A DNA stretch of 64,000 nucleotides, taken from assembly GCF_000471905.2 (NCBI RefSeq), contig NW_006499644.1, positions 789,827 to 853,826 of the forward strand, written 5' to 3'. The notes under the pieces were generated by a model. The model was given only the letters and a program-made list of their open reading frames with translations. It was not told the origin of the DNA and did no database searches. This document shows, piece by piece, positions 63,389 through 64,000 of the stretch; within the stretch, counting starts at the first letter, position 1; every line of letters starts with the position of its first letter. The DNA comes from Amborella trichopoda. Its lineage: Eukaryota > Streptophyta > Magnoliopsida > Amborellales > Amborellaceae. A program made the position numbers and the translations under genes.

Positions 63389-64000
63389 TCAGTATCACAT
63401 CAGTATCCCAGTATCACATTTCTAGTATCACAATATCAGTATCACAGTATCATAGTATTAGTGTCACATTATGACGATCTCAGTATCCTAGTATAACAGT
63501 AACAGTATCACAGTATGACAATAACAGTATCACAATATGGCTATAGCAGTATCTCATTTTTAGTATCGCAATTCACATTTCCTGCCACTTCAAACAGTGA
63601 CGTCCGACCAAAAAGAGAGCTGTAACCTTTGATCTATTTGGAATTTGGATATGTTTTATATTATACACACATATATTTCAAATGGGGGTGTTTTGAAAGC
63701 ATTTGAACCCTATTTAACCCTTCAAAAGTTCAAAACACTGGGGGTTCACTATCTGTGCTTTGCTGTGCATCTGAGACAGTGACATATCTCACTTGGTATA
63801 GCTATAAATTTCAATCCATAGGATGTTTTAAAATGGTTCCAAAACTAAAGTTAGGATAAAAATGTGTATCTTTAATAAAAGGGTAGTTTGAAAACGATTG
63901 GACAACATTTGATCATTGAAAACTCCATGATAACCAAAGTAATGGTTCTGAGTTTTAGTGAAATCTGTCTACAGTGACATGCCTTCACTAATAATTATAT

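Larger units (their letters stand above)
61968..64000 (-). repeat. DelI LTR (left part, runs off window)
   Basis: Starts tgtcctgaccccgccccc, similar to tgtcatgatcctgcctcgac at the start of the DelB LTR, followed by the same order of features: gagtgtgg, a T-rich stretch, caagccaatc, a C-rich acacac segment, the caatgggtgcccc hairpins and a tail with gatcattgaaaa (gatcactgaaaa in DelB). It is therefore a related chromovirus LTR in the same (minus) orientation. Within it are an ACAC run (62797-62810), a 61-bp duplication and an agtatcaca microsatellite (63385-63560). Confidence 0.7.

Noticed and set aside
1-64000. DNA transposons (terminal inverted repeats with transposase), LINEs, Copia elements
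   Set aside because: No transposase, endonuclease or Copia-order pol (INT before RT) was seen; all pol fragments have the Ty3/gypsy order.

Overview
This window reads as repeat-dense nuclear DNA of a flowering plant. I found no host gene, rRNA or tRNA gene. Nearly every base can be assigned to Ty3/gypsy LTR retrotransposons of two lineages. One is the Tat/Ogre-like lineage: PBS matching the 3' end of tRNA-Arg, an extra RNase H between RNase H and integrase, a C-H-H-C gag knuckle, and long LTRs and 3' UTRs full of tandem repeats. The other is a Del/Tekay-like chromovirus: tRNA-iMet PBS, FIDD reverse transcriptase, chromodomain-type integrase tail. Both lineages are known from plants. All coding regions carry stops or frameshifts, so they are annotated as pseudogenes.

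Layout. (1) 1-14403: TatA, minus strand, an autonomous-type element without a visible protease. Its 3' UTR arrays are at 1-3733, pol at 3734-7021, gag and leader at 7022-11160, PBS at 11167-11185 and 5' LTR at 11189-14403; its 3' LTR lies outside the window. (2) 14404-27193: DelB, minus strand, a tandem array in which the LTR at 16952-19920 serves both a truncated unit B1 (14404-16950) and a full gag-pol unit B2 (19921-24343). TatA is inserted in B1. (3) 27194-34792: gag, leader and 5' LTR of TatC, minus strand; DelB is inserted in TatC. (4) 34793-35344 and 50308-53194: TatH, plus strand. TatC interrupts it on the left, and TatD is inserted in the middle of its gag knuckle. (5) 35345-50307: TatD, plus strand, a complete 14.96 kb insertion with a 5-bp target duplication (ACCCT). 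It has gag but no pol, so it is non-autonomous. (6) 53195-60784: LTR F (3' LTR of TatH, yet followed by its own PBS and leader), then a 5'-truncated LTR, PBS, leader and gag of TatG. (7) 60785-61967: unassigned block with an 80-bp hairpin array. (8) 61968-64000: left part of a minus-strand DelB-like LTR (DelI).

Inferred insertion order: TatH first, then TatC and TatD into TatH, DelB into TatC, and TatA into DelB. TatA and TatD share LTR, leader and 3' UTR blocks, so an enzyme set of the TatA type could have mobilised TatD and TatH.

The most unusual theme is tandem hairpins. Several arrays (61312-61830; the TatC U5 at 32400-32890; the TatD 3' UTR at 43254-43480 and 45505-45581; the Del LTRs) consist of units whose stem sequences differ between copies yet still pair, with a conserved loop or flank. 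In the Tat LTRs these arrays lie downstream of a conserved TGGGCC-TATA-AATAAA module, in an oversized U5. There they may be part of an LTR-borne intron with splice-like ends (36846-38835, 48109-50016, 11471-12947). All by-eye similarities and structures need computation to confirm.
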